16,122 nt of DNA from Candidatus Levyibacteriota bacterium (lineage in GTDB: Bacteria; Patescibacteria; Microgenomatia; Levybacterales; UBA12049): the NCBI GenBank assembly GCA_027334565.1, contig DAHWUP010000012.1, positions 1 through 16,122 on the forward strand. Reading direction: 5' to 3'. The position numbers and the translations under genes were made by a program. Under the pieces are notes generated by a model. It was not told the DNA's origin, ran no database searches, and worked only from the letters and a program-made list of their open reading frames with translations. Numbering within the stretch: position 1 is the first letter of the stretch; every line of letters starts with the position of its first letter. Positions 1-6,397 of the stretch are shown piece by piece.

Positions 1-457
1 TCTGATTTTTTTCATGAAAGGGTGGATTATGTTTAATAATTATTTGATCCGGTTGTCTTTTCCCAACAATTATTGGAACGTTTCTAATCTGTCCTTTTAT
101 TTCATCATTAACCCCGTCTAAAAGAAGCTTATGAATATTAAGTATTAGTTCAAGGTTAAATGATTCATTTTTTCTATTTTCAAGACTTTTAAGAATAGTA
201 AAATAATTTACAACTTCTTTTTCGCTTCTATTTGTAGGAACTCTGTCATTTAAAAGTAAGTTAGTCACTTCCCCAACAGATAATGGATTTCCCTCAATGC
301 TATTTGATGCATAAGATGATTCAATCAGATTTGTTCTCTCTAAGTTAAGTTCAAGCTGTTTTGGCATTCTTGTCCCTTCAAGTTTTCCATAGAAGCGCTC
401 AATTTCGGTTAGGTTAGCTAATAGCTTCGAAGTAAGTGTAAATTTAGGAGTATACAT
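1..457 (-). CDS. Fic family protein, N-terminal part (cut by window edge)
   Basis: Only the first 152 codons are present; the C-terminal part lies beyond position 1. The translated start resembles the Fic N-terminal domain. Residues 51-56 read SNSIEG, which fits the inhibitory-helix motif (S/T)xxxE(G/N) that keeps class II Fic enzymes self-inhibited. G122 and R125 in GQIR fit the start of the Fic core. Fic enzymes usually transfer AMP from ATP to hydroxyl groups of target proteins; the catalytic HPFxxGNGR loop would be off the window, so activity cannot be judged. The ATG at 457 is chosen because the N-terminal domain begins there and because a consensus promoter ends six bases upstream, so the mRNA is probably leaderless. 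Arginines are mostly AGA and the gene is AT-rich compared with the genes in the middle of the window. Another member of the Fic/Doc superfamily is possible but less likely. Confidence 0.8.
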   Translation of the reverse strand, partial: MYTPKFTLTSKLLANLTEIERFYGKLEGTRMPKQLELNLERTNLIESSYASNSIEGNPLSVGEVTNLLLNDRVPTNRSEKEVVNYFTILKSLENRKNESFNLELILNIHKLLLDGVNDEIKGQIRNVPIIVGKRQPDQIIIKHNPPFHEKNQ

Positions 458-463
458 GAGTTT

Positions 464-492
464 ATTATACTAATTGTCAATATATTTGTCAA
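464..492 (-). promoter_or_regulatory. Consensus sigma70-type promoter of the fic gene
   Basis: On the minus strand TTGACA (492-487), a 17-base spacer and TATAAT (469-464) match the consensus exactly. Six bases separate the -10 box from the ATG at 457, so transcription would start at or next to the start codon. The spacer itself contains another TTGACA. Confidence 0.8.
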
Positions 493-504
493 GTTAATTG
501 TCAA
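474..504 (-). repeat. Three TTGACAA repeats with 12-bp period
   Basis: TTGTCAA on the plus strand (TTGACAA on minus) occurs at 474-480, 486-492 and 498-504, exactly 12 bases apart. The middle copy is the -35 box of the fic promoter. The outer copies could be operator half-sites, alternative -35 boxes or a chance duplication. Function is inferred only. Confidence 0.6.
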
Positions 505-594
505 TATTTCGTGAATAAGGGTCGTATTGTGGGCATAATTTACGTTTTTTTGAATATAAGACAAGCTTTAGCTATTTATAACTATAGGATTTAG

Positions 595-681
595 TGCCGA
601 GGACAGGACTTGAACCTGCACGTCTTTTTTAAGGACACAAGCACCTCAAGCTTGCGTGTATACCAGTTTCACCACCTCGGC
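595..681 (-). tRNA. tRNA-Leu (anticodon GAG)
   Basis: Read on the minus strand, the seven-base acceptor arms GCCGAGG and CCTCGGC pair fully, followed by discriminator A. The anticodon stem CAAGC/GCTTG encloses the loop TTGAGGT, giving anticodon GAG (leucine, CUC/CUU). A long variable arm typical of class II tRNAs and the T-loop TTCAAGT are visible. The CCA end is not encoded (CTA follows the discriminator), so it must be added by the nucleotidyltransferase. It lies 81 bases downstream of a second tRNA-Leu gene on the same strand. Confidence 0.95.
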
Positions 682-725
682 TCGTAAAAGCTCAACTTAG
701 GATAAATATTTAAAGAGCTCCTAAA

Positions 726-734
726 ATTATATCA
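726..734 (-). promoter_or_regulatory. Possible extended -10 box for tRNA-Leu(GAG)
   Basis: TGATATAAT on the minus strand (734-726) lies in the spacer between the two tRNA genes and matches an extended -10 element (TGn-TATAAT). It would give a pre-tRNA leader of roughly 38 bases. No good -35 is seen; the gene may also be read from the upstream tRNA promoter. Confidence 0.4.
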
Positions 735-762
735 ATTACAGCTTTGAGCTTCCAGTTTTAAG

Positions 763-846
763 TGCCCGGGGGGAGATTCGAACTCCCAATCCCTTGCGGG
801 AACAACGTCCTGAACGTTGCGCGTCTGCCAGTTTCGCCACCCGGGC
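763..846 (-). tRNA. tRNA-Leu (anticodon CAG)
   Basis: On the minus strand the acceptor arms GCCCGGG and CCCGGGC pair fully with discriminator A. The anticodon stem CAACG/CGTTG encloses TTCAGGA, giving anticodon CAG (leucine, CUG). The variable arm is long, with a stem around TCCCGCAAGGGA, and the T-loop is TTCGAAT. CCA is not encoded. It is the first of two tandem tRNA-Leu genes and may be co-transcribed with tRNA-Leu(GAG). Confidence 0.95.
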
Positions 847-857
847 TTTATTATGTT

Positions 858-863
858 ATTATA
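858..863 (-). promoter_or_regulatory. -10 box upstream of tRNA-Leu(CAG)
   Basis: A perfect TATAAT on the minus strand (863-858) lies 11 bases before the mature 5' end of the tRNA, so only a few leader bases are expected. The -35 region is not clear. Confidence 0.55.
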
Positions 864-881
864 CCAAAAGCTTGTGTAACC

Positions 882-910
882 TTGACAATATTTATAAATT
901 CAATTAATAT
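882..910 (+). promoter_or_regulatory. Promoter of the 917-2243 unit
   Basis: TTGACA (882-887), a 17-base spacer and TAATAT (905-910) are followed by six bases and the ATG at 917. Transcription should begin at or beside the start codon, as at the fic gene. It shares the 70-base divergent region with the tRNA promoter. Confidence 0.7.
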
Positions 911-916
911 TTTTGT

Positions 917-1384
917 ATGGATCCAAACCTGCCAAATTCCCAATCTCAACCATCCACGCAATCCGTACCAAGCGTTACCCAGCCCGTTCAGCCGCAAGCG
1001 GGCATATCGAATGCAAATCCGGTCGTTCAACCTCAAAATTATACAGTTGCCCAATCCGAACATAGCAGTAAAAAAGCTGTCTTAAAGGTCGTACTATTAC
1101 TAATAGTCATTATCGGTGCGATCGTTGGGTTGATTTATGGAGGAATGGTATACATGGGGCAAAATAAAACAAGTCCGCTAACTCAAAACGCTAATGTGTT
1201 CGTCGAGCCTACGCAAACACCCGTAACTCCCACACCAACAGGAGACCTACCTAATCCCAATGATACAAGCGATAAAGCTATCGACCAGGATACTCAAATT
1301 ATCAATAATAATTTGAATAATATAGATTCTTCTGTTAACGATGTTAATCAAAGCTTGCTGGATCAGCAGACCAATTTACAATAA
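917..1384 (+). CDS. Membrane-anchored Pro/Gln/Thr-rich protein
   Basis: 155 residues. Residues 1-50 are a low-complexity cytoplasmic tail rich in Pro, Gln, Ser and Asn. Two lysines (52-53) precede one membrane segment at about 54-76. The outside part holds a Thr/Pro linker (about 99-108, TQTPVTPTPT) and then an acidic, Asn/Gln-rich helical end (about 118-155) with possible heptad spacing of Ile and Leu. The predicted topology is N-in, C-out. No catalytic motif is visible and I do not recognise the family. There is no Shine-Dalgarno sequence and a -10 box ends six bases upstream, so the ATG is the likely 5' end of the mRNA. The next gene follows after one base, so the two are almost certainly one operon and may act together at the cell surface. 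Confidence 0.75.
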   Translation: MDPNLPNSQSQPSTQSVPSVTQPVQPQAGISNANPVVQPQNYTVAQSEHSSKKAVLKVVLLLIVIIGAIVGLIYGGMVYMGQNKTSPLTQNANVFVEPTQTPVTPTPTGDLPNPNDTSDKAIDQDTQIINNNLNNIDSSVNDVNQSLLDQQTNLQ

Positions 1385-1385
1385 C

Positions 1386-2243
1386 ATGAAAAAAATAGTA
1401 CTACAAATCGTGCTTTTCCTAACGGTTTTAACGCTTGTTTATGCATTGCTTGTCCAAAGTAAACATTTTTCGGTTTTGGCCAGCACGGCAAATCCCAATT
1501 CTACCGGTTCCCCATCGGCAGGCCAAACCGTCACGACAAAAGCGGAACAAGCACAGATAAATAATTTAATGAAAAGGGCTAATACCGAGATCACCAGGAG
1601 ATTGACTTTCTTGAATACGCTTTCAACAGATGTTACAAGCTTAAGAAAGGTCTCGAATGCGGATAAAACAACCCTTAAGAATCAAATTCAACAGCAGATA
1701 GAAAGCTTAAATAGTCTGGCGAGTAAAATCAGCTCGGATACCGACCTGACGACCTTAAAATCAGATGTAACTTCGATCATTAACGGCTATTATATTTTTG
1801 CGTACTTTAGGGTCAAAATCAGTTTGATGGTTGCGGCTGACAGGTTAACGACTACGACCGATGATATGAATATTTTATATGCCATACTTTCAACGCGAGT
1901 AACCGATTTAAAAAATCAAGGGAAAGATACGGTAAGTCTGGATAAATTATTGACCGATATGCAGTCAAATCTGACAGCTGCGGTCAGCCAGTATCAGTCC
2001 GTGGTAACCGAGTTGGGCGGTCTGACACCGCAGGGATATCCCGGTAATAGAACTTCATTGATTGATGTAAGAACCAAGATAAGGACAGGCGCGGCTGATT
2101 TAAGGCTTGCTTACGAGGATGCTTTAAAAATTAGAAAGAGCTTGGATATTTTGGGAGGAAGTCCGGGGGTCAAAAACAGCACGGATTCTTCAAATCTGAC
2201 AACCACAGTAACCGTGACCCCGACTCCGAGAGTTAGCCAATAA
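1386..2243 (+). CDS. Exported helical protein, conserved in CPR genomes by recollection
   Basis: 285 residues counted from the ATG at 1386. That start is preferred over the in-frame ATG at 1341 because it puts a Lys-Lys pair directly before a hydrophobic signal or anchor segment (about 4-24) and leaves a one-base gap to the upstream gene. The body (about 50-265) is predicted to be long helices with few aromatic residues; segments such as MVAADRL and QGYPGN resemble an uncharacterised exported family I recall from Microgenomates-type genomes. The C-terminus is a Thr/Val/Pro tail ending TVTPTPRVSQ, like the tails of the subtilase and the upstream protein. No enzyme motif is seen. It probably lies on the outer face of the membrane, as a structural or spacer protein. 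Its stop directly abuts that of the convergent SRPBCC gene. Confidence 0.75.
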   Translation: MKKIVLQIVLFLTVLTLVYALLVQSKHFSVLASTANPNSTGSPSAGQTVTTKAEQAQINNLMKRANTEITRRLTFLNTLSTDVTSLRKVSNADKTTLKNQIQQQIESLNSLASKISSDTDLTTLKSDVTSIINGYYIFAYFRVKISLMVAADRLTTTTDDMNILYAILSTRVTDLKNQGKDTVSLDKLLTDMQSNLTAAVSQYQSVVTELGGLTPQGYPGNRTSLIDVRTKIRTGAADLRLAYEDALKIRKSLDILGGSPGVKNSTDSSNLTTTVTVTPTPRVSQ

Positions 2244-2627
2244 TCAGTTTTTTTCTACAAGTTTAATCAGAGGATTGAGATAAAATACCTTCCAGCCTTT
2301 TTTTAGTTCCCTTTCCTCCGAATTCGGGACATTTTCGTGAGTAAGGTTAAGTAATGTAAATCCGTCCTTTTCCGATAATTTAAAAGTGACGACTGAGGGT
2401 TCGTCCCACTTCCCGCCGAACCATTCTTGCACCAACAAATTATTTTTATTCACTCTTACGTTTTTTCCGAAAATCGTGCCCTTCCACAATGAAAATCTGA
2501 ATCCCACCTCGTCATTCATCTTGCTCGGTCCCCCGCCCCACTTGTCAATTATTTTCGGATTAACCAAAGCGTTCCATACCTTCCTTTTGGAAGCTTTTAT
2601 TTTGTAGCGTTGCTTAAAGGTTTTCAT
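2244..2627 (-). CDS. SRPBCC (AHSA1-like) domain protein
   Basis: 127 residues, about the length of a single START/Bet v1-like domain. The pattern is that of the AHSA1-like group: a first beta strand (YKIKASKRKVWNAL, about 8-21), a region with IIDKWGGGPS (27-36), repeated strands with FRFSLWKGTI and VQEWFGGKWDEPSVVTFKL, then a strand and C-terminal helix with LTLTHE-like and ELKKGWKVFYLNPL segments. These proteins form a hydrophobic cavity that binds small ligands or client proteins; the ligand cannot be told from sequence. No signal peptide, so cytoplasmic. A TATAAT lies eight bases before the ATG and there is no Shine-Dalgarno sequence. The TGA stop abuts the TAA of the convergent gene with no bases between. 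Confidence 0.8.
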   Translation of the reverse strand: MKTFKQRYKIKASKRKVWNALVNPKIIDKWGGGPSKMNDEVGFRFSLWKGTIFGKNVRVNKNNLLVQEWFGGKWDEPSVVTFKLSEKDGFTLLNLTHENVPNSEERELKKGWKVFYLNPLIKLVEKN

Positions 2628-2635
2628 GAAGGTTA

Positions 2636-2641
2636 ATTATA
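2636..2641 (-). promoter_or_regulatory. -10 box of the SRPBCC gene
   Basis: TATAAT on the minus strand (2641-2636) ends eight bases before the ATG at 2627, allowing a leader of one or two bases at most. No clear -35 box is seen. Confidence 0.5.
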
Positions 2642-2773
2642 CTCCATTTTTTGAAAAAAATCTTTATTTTAGTAATTAGTACGCTTTTGCAGATTATGAC
2701 ATGAATTTTCCAGCTGTCCATAGATCCAAAAAAATCGTTTCCAAAACTTAAAAAATTTGTGTAGAGTATATCA

Positions 2774-2802
2774 TTGACTATTGGAAACAATTAATAAATA
2801 AT
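2774..2802 (+). promoter_or_regulatory. Promoter of the glycosyltransferase gene
   Basis: TTGACT (2774-2779), a 17-base spacer and AATAAT (2797-2802, 5 of 6 to consensus) are followed by six bases and the GTG at 2809. The spacing supports GTG as a leaderless start. The rest of the 181-base gap (2628-2808) is AT-rich; it holds an 8-bp inverted repeat (GTTTCCAA 2737-2744, TTGGAAAC 2781-2788) whose right arm lies in the spacer, of uncertain meaning. Confidence 0.6.
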
Positions 2803-2808
2803 TGATAA

Positions 2809-4362
2809 GTGCAAATTGCAACTGAAAAGCTTAAAAAACATCTTGCCAACAATAAGCTATTCTATTTAATTATTTTGTTCTATTTTATTTTACGGCTGGT
2901 CAATTTGACCGCTTTTCCTCTTTTTAACGACGAATCGATATACCTGGACTGGGGCGTGAGAGAAATAAATCATCCGGGATATTTATATTACTCGCTATAT
3001 GACGCCAAGCAACCGCTTTTGATGTGGGCTTTCGGCATAATGGAAGACTTATTAAAGGATCCTGTTTTTGCCGGCAGACTTGTATCGGTATTTTGTGGTT
3101 TCTTGTCGGTGGTCGGCCTTTATAAACTCGTGCTTTATATTGCGAATAAAAGTTCCGCACTTTTATCCGCTTTGCTTTATACGGTAATTCCTTTATTTTC
3201 TTTTTATGACAGGCAGGCCCTTATGGAAGCTTCCATTGCGGCGGTTGGGATCTGGAGTTGCTATTTCGCGGTTAAAAGTATCTATGAAAATAAATATTAC
3301 AATTACGTTCTATTGGGGGTTATACTGGGAGTAGGATATTTTATCAAGTCCTCATCCCTAATCTTTTTGGTATCCGCTCTGTTATGGATAACGGTATTCG
3401 GGTTCATAAATAAGGCAAAAGCGAAAACCCTTAACGGATTAGTAATCACAATTACCAGCTTTCTTGCGGTTATATTCTTGTTGATCATTAACCCCTCTTT
3501 TTGGTCTAGCTTTTCGTCCAACTCTCGGTATTCGCTGACCGTTTCGGAAATTTTGGGGTTGCCTCTTCGGATTTGGCTGTCAAATGCGTCAGCTAATTTA
3601 CAAATATCTCTATTTTATATTACACCGGTGATATTTATTTTTGCCGTTGCGGGAATAACCTTATTAATAAAACACGGTAGCCGGAAAGATAAGATGGTGA
3701 TTTGCTTCTTTTTATTATCGGTAGGCTTGGAAACCCTTGCCAGCAGGGGAAGTATTGACCGCTATGTTGAACCCTTCCTGCCGTTAACAGCGGTATTCGC
3801 CGGGATTTTCCTTAATTTTCTTGGCAGTATTAAGAAACCTAAAATGTTATTGTATACGGCACTTACTGTCGCTTTAATTACGTCGTTACCTTTAACTATG
3901 TTGCAGGTGATCAACCAGGCTGATTATTTTATTTATTACGGTAAAATCTCGGGAATCACTTATTATAATTATTTGGATACGTTTACAACAGGTTACGGAC
4001 TTTCGGGTGTCTTTACTTATCTTGATGAAAAATCGACCGAAGGTCCTATTCTTGTCGGAATCGCGTTAAATACCGGTAATCCGGAGAGCGCACTTATTGT
4101 AAATTACAATAAAGATCCGGATGTTAAAGTGATTTATTTTGATTCGAGGTTACTAAGCGCCGATATATTCAAGTATGACTGTATCGATACGGGTTTTCCT
4201 ACTTATTTTGTTTCCAGGCAAAATCAGTTGGCCGGCTTGGATAAATTTTTTGTCAACGTTAAATTTGTTAAAGATCCTTATGGGGGAAATTATACGGGAA
4301 TTTATAAATTGAGGTCCGATTGTAAGGGTAATACGGCAAGCTTAAATCTACAGGGAACTTAA
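2809..4362 (+). CDS. GT-C fold glycosyltransferase, PMT/ArnT-like (GT39/GT83 type)
   Basis: 517 residues with about ten or more hydrophobic segments over residues 15-370, then a soluble C-terminal part (about 375-517). The first outer loop carries the acidic pair D41-E42 in LFNDESIY, which fits the metal/donor-binding motif of polyprenyl-phosphate-sugar glycosyltransferases. Segments such as AKQPLLMW, VFAGRLVSVFCG and SRGSIDRYVEPFLP are typical of the PMT_2 family. Such enzymes take a sugar from a lipid-phosphate carrier and place it on a protein or lipid outside the membrane. The acceptor is unknown; nearby exported proteins with Thr/Pro-rich tails are plausible but unproven. Start is GTG, supported by promoter spacing and the first membrane segment. 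The stop overlaps that of the convergent gene by 4 bp. Confidence 0.8.
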   Translation: MQIATEKLKKHLANNKLFYLIILFYFILRLVNLTAFPLFNDESIYLDWGVREINHPGYLYYSLYDAKQPLLMWAFGIMEDLLKDPVFAGRLVSVFCGFLSVVGLYKLVLYIANKSSALLSALLYTVIPLFSFYDRQALMEASIAAVGIWSCYFAVKSIYENKYYNYVLLGVILGVGYFIKSSSLIFLVSALLWITVFGFINKAKAKTLNGLVITITSFLAVIFLLIINPSFWSSFSSNSRYSLTVSEILGLPLRIWLSNASANLQISLFYITPVIFIFAVAGITLLIKHGSRKDKMVICFFLLSVGLETLASRGSIDRYVEPFLPLTAVFAGIFLNFLGSIKKPKMLLYTALTVALITSLPLTMLQVINQADYFIYYGKISGITYYNYLDTFTTGYGLSGVFTYLDEKSTEGPILVGIALNTGNPESALIVNYNKDPDVKVIYFDSRLLSADIFKYDCIDTGFPTYFVSRQNQLAGLDKFFVNVKFVKDPYGGNYTGIYKLRSDCKGNTASLNLQGT

Positions 4363-4375
4363 CTGCCTTTTTTTT
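4335..4375 (+). terminator. Candidate intrinsic terminator across overlapping stops
   Basis: GGCA (4335-4338) pairs with TGCC (4364-4367) and TTAA (4342-4345) with TTAA (4359-4362), with a small internal loop, followed at once by eight T (4368-4375). It overlaps the end of the glycosyltransferase gene and the end of the convergent sensor gene. The stem is imperfect, so efficiency is uncertain. Confidence 0.5.
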
Positions 4376-4913
4376 GAAGATAAAGTAGAACAAATACCGA
4401 TAACAGGGTGAAAGCCCATCCGAAAAAAACGATTTTTGTTAAACTGTCAATACGTTTTTCGACCTCTCGCAACGACCTCCCGATTGCGACAAAACCTTCT
4501 TTTGCATTTTTGTAATGGACCACCACCAAAGCGATGCGGGCATTTTTTTGCGGTTGCCAGGTAATTCTTGTTTCTCCCGATTTCTTTGCGGTACCGAATA
4601 GGCCGACTGGTATTTGCGGGCTTTTACCGTCCAACGACGCCGAACTATTAACCAATTTGCCGTTTGCGTCAAAGATCATAATGAAAGTCCCAAGACTTTT
4701 TGAAATATCGATTTTGACCGGCGGGATATAATATGCCGAAGGGTTACCGTTTGCAAGCTGGGTTGCTATATCTTCCGCAAGCTGAATTTGAGGATCGTTT
4801 GCAGAAATCCGGTAAGACTGTTGGATTGCGGTATAGAATATCAGGCAAAGCAATGTAATTGCCAGCGCTAACGGCAGGAATGCAAATAAAACGTGCTTGA
4901 AGGTTTTACCCAT
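4359..4913 (-). CDS. Orphan membrane sensor-like protein (extracytoplasmic domain between two TM segments)
   Basis: 184 residues. A first membrane segment (about 9-30) and a second (about 160-179) enclose an outside domain of about 130 residues. The domain has the order seen in PAS-like or Cache sensors: a long helix (PQIQLAEDIATQLANG, 41-56), strands with FIMIFDANGKLVNSSA (77-92) and a later strand pair (ARIALVVVHY, GFVAIGRSL). No kinase, HAMP, cyclase or methyl-accepting domain follows; the protein ends at KKGS. It may pass a signal to a separate protein or only bind a ligand. It starts 16 bases after the stop of the zinc-ribbon gene, so both are likely one transcript. There is no Shine-Dalgarno sequence. 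The domain class is inferred from pattern only. Confidence 0.6.
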   Translation of the reverse strand: MGKTFKHVLFAFLPLALAITLLCLIFYTAIQQSYRISANDPQIQLAEDIATQLANGNPSAYYIPPVKIDISKSLGTFIMIFDANGKLVNSSASLDGKSPQIPVGLFGTAKKSGETRITWQPQKNARIALVVVHYKNAKEGFVAIGRSLREVEKRIDSLTKIVFFGWAFTLLSVFVLLYLQKKGS

Positions 4914-4929
4914 CTTTTTAATGATATAA

Positions 4930-5343
4930 CTAATAACCGAGATTTTGCAAATCGGGTGTCGTGTTAAGTTGTGTGTTTATCGTTTTTATAATGCTGTTGA
5001 AGGACACTATCGAAATCCAGATTGTGATTACCGATGCGATGACGGTTAAAGCCAGTGCAATCGTTCCGACGCGTTTGGCCCGTGGATTTTTTTGAGATAG
5101 ATATCTTATCGCCGGCCAAAGGCCAAGTGGCGGAAGAAGTAGGCTGAACAGATAAATTCCTATTTCCGCAAGTGTCGTGATAGGAGGTTGAATCAGCTTT
5201 TTGCCGCAATAAGGACAATAATAATAATTACTGGCCACGATTTGTCCGCAAAATTGACATTGACGTGTCTCCGGCCGGGTGTTCGTTTGCAAAGGTGGCT
5301 CTGGTTGTACGTTCTTCGGCGCGGAAGGTGTTTGATTCTCCAT
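4930..5343 (-). CDS. Zinc-ribbon membrane protein
   Basis: 137 residues. After a Pro/Gln-rich start (1-27), a zinc ribbon is formed by C29-x2-C32-G and C43-x2-C46-G, the four-cysteine knuckle pair of the zinc-ribbon families. Two membrane segments follow (about 60-82 and 92-117), with the basic loop NPRAKR between them, and then a short polar tail. The ribbon is expected on the cytoplasmic side. Such proteins are common and mostly of unknown function. It sits directly upstream of the sensor-like gene on the same strand. The divergent 57-base region to the serine hydrolase gene shows no strong promoter for this direction. Confidence 0.75.
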   Translation of the reverse strand: MENQTPSAPKNVQPEPPLQTNTRPETRQCQFCGQIVASNYYYCPYCGKKLIQPPITTLAEIGIYLFSLLLPPLGLWPAIRYLSQKNPRAKRVGTIALALTVIASVITIWISIVSFNSIIKTINTQLNTTPDLQNLGY

Positions 5344-5385
5344 TGAAATAGCATCTCATACATAAAGTGCATTTACAAGTTGCTT

Positions 5386-5394
5386 TGCTATAAT
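5386..5394 (+). promoter_or_regulatory. Extended -10 box of the serine hydrolase gene
   Basis: TGCTATAAT (5386-5394) is an extended -10 element followed by exactly six bases and the ATG at 5401. No good -35 lies 17 bases upstream, which is usual for extended -10 promoters. A leaderless mRNA is predicted. Confidence 0.65.
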
Positions 5395-5400
5395 AGTTGA

Positions 5401-6384
5401 ATGTTTGAAAAAAGAATTTACTTAAAATCGCAACAACCTAAACCTTCAAATAAATTCGATTTAATTAAACTATTTTTACTGATAGTAATTTTTATTTTTA
5501 CCATAAACACCTTTGCTAACCTTTTTATTTATTCATCAATAACCGGGGGTTCGTTGCTTGTGAGTCCGCTTGCTACGGATATCATCCAAAAAACCGTCAG
5601 TTTTATCAATTCCCAGGAGAATAGCAAACCAATCGAAGAGATAGTAGATAAAGTGCTTGACGGGGGAAAAAATAATTACGGGATTGTGATTAGGAACTTA
5701 AAGACCGGCGAGAGATACTATTTAAACGAAGATAAAGTGTTCGATAGCGCAAGCTTGTACAAATTATGGATAATGGCAGTTGTTTACGAGCAGTTGGACC
5801 AGGGTGAAGTTCAGGAAAACGATGTTTTGTCGGATAGTGTTGAGGACTTGAATGAAAAATTTAACATTTCATCCTCTTCGGCCGAATTCCATGACGGCAC
5901 TATTACCACTTCGGTTAAAAATGCTCTGGAGAACATGATCGATATATCGGATAACTATTCGGCGATGATTTTAACGCAAAAGGTTGGATTGGCCACAGTT
6001 TCCCAATTTTTAAACGATAATGACTTTAACGATTCTAAAATCGGTACCGCTATCGATAATCCGAAAACCAGCGCGAAGGATATCGCATCTTTCTTCGATA
6101 AACTTTATCATGACCAACTGAATGACAGTAGCGATTCGGTTCAAATGCTTGATCTCTTAAAAAAGCAGCAGCTTAACGGGAAAATTCCTAAATATATTCC
6201 CACCCAAGTTGAGATAGCCCATAAAACCGGGGAGCTGGATAACGCTTCGCACGACGCCGGAATAGTTTATGGCCCGAGGTCAAGCTATATCATTGTAGTA
6301 ATGTCGTCAACCGATAACCCGTCCAATGCCGATGAAAACATCGCACAGATTTCAAAATTGGTTTACGATTATTTTGAAAAATAA
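5401..6384 (+). CDS. Membrane-anchored serine hydrolase of the class A beta-lactamase / PBP fold
   Basis: 327 residues: one N-terminal membrane anchor (about 21-45) and an outside domain (about 75-327). All three main motifs of the fold are visible: S118-L-Y-K121 (SxxK), S183-D-N185 (SDN) and K275-T-G277 (KTG). The glutamate motif ExxLN that class A beta-lactamases use to free the acyl-enzyme is not seen; the region after SDN reads IGTAIDNPKTSAKDI with no such glutamate. The enzyme may therefore act on peptidoglycan (carboxypeptidase or endopeptidase-like), or bind but turn over beta-lactams slowly. This is inference; class A-like proteins without the motif exist in many genomes. The stop is four bases from that of the convergent gene, and a hairpin spans the gap. 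Confidence 0.8.
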   Translation: MFEKRIYLKSQQPKPSNKFDLIKLFLLIVIFIFTINTFANLFIYSSITGGSLLVSPLATDIIQKTVSFINSQENSKPIEEIVDKVLDGGKNNYGIVIRNLKTGERYYLNEDKVFDSASLYKLWIMAVVYEQLDQGEVQENDVLSDSVEDLNEKFNISSSSAEFHDGTITTSVKNALENMIDISDNYSAMILTQKVGLATVSQFLNDNDFNDSKIGTAIDNPKTSAKDIASFFDKLYHDQLNDSSDSVQMLDLLKKQQLNGKIPKYIPTQVEIAHKTGELDNASHDAGIVYGPRSSYIIVVMSSTDNPSNADENIAQISKLVYDYFEK

Positions 6385-6397
6385 AAAATTATTTTTC
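6376..6397. terminator. Candidate bidirectional terminator formed by the last codons of both convergent genes
   Basis: A perfect 9-bp inverted repeat with arms GAAAAATAA (6376-6384) and TTATTTTTC (6389-6397) encloses an A4 loop. Both genes end with the same codons GAA AAA TAA, which creates the palindrome. Each direction has an A/T hairpin with T-rich downstream arm. The stem is weak in GC, so termination strength is uncertain. Confidence 0.5.

Noticed and set aside
762..1085. ORF across the tRNA-Leu(CAG) gene and into the next gene
   Set aside because: It begins in the antisense of a well-folded tRNA and overlaps the 917 gene in another frame; it is a shadow.
1341..1385. In-frame ATG at 1341 as start of the exported protein
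   Set aside because: It would overlap the upstream gene by 44 bases and put 15 extra residues before a signal segment that begins well with the ATG at 1386.
2737..2788. 8-bp inverted repeat GTTTCCAA/TTGGAAAC near the glycosyltransferase promoter
   Set aside because: An 8-bp repeat with a 36-base loop can arise by chance in an AT-rich gap of this size; noted only under the promoter.
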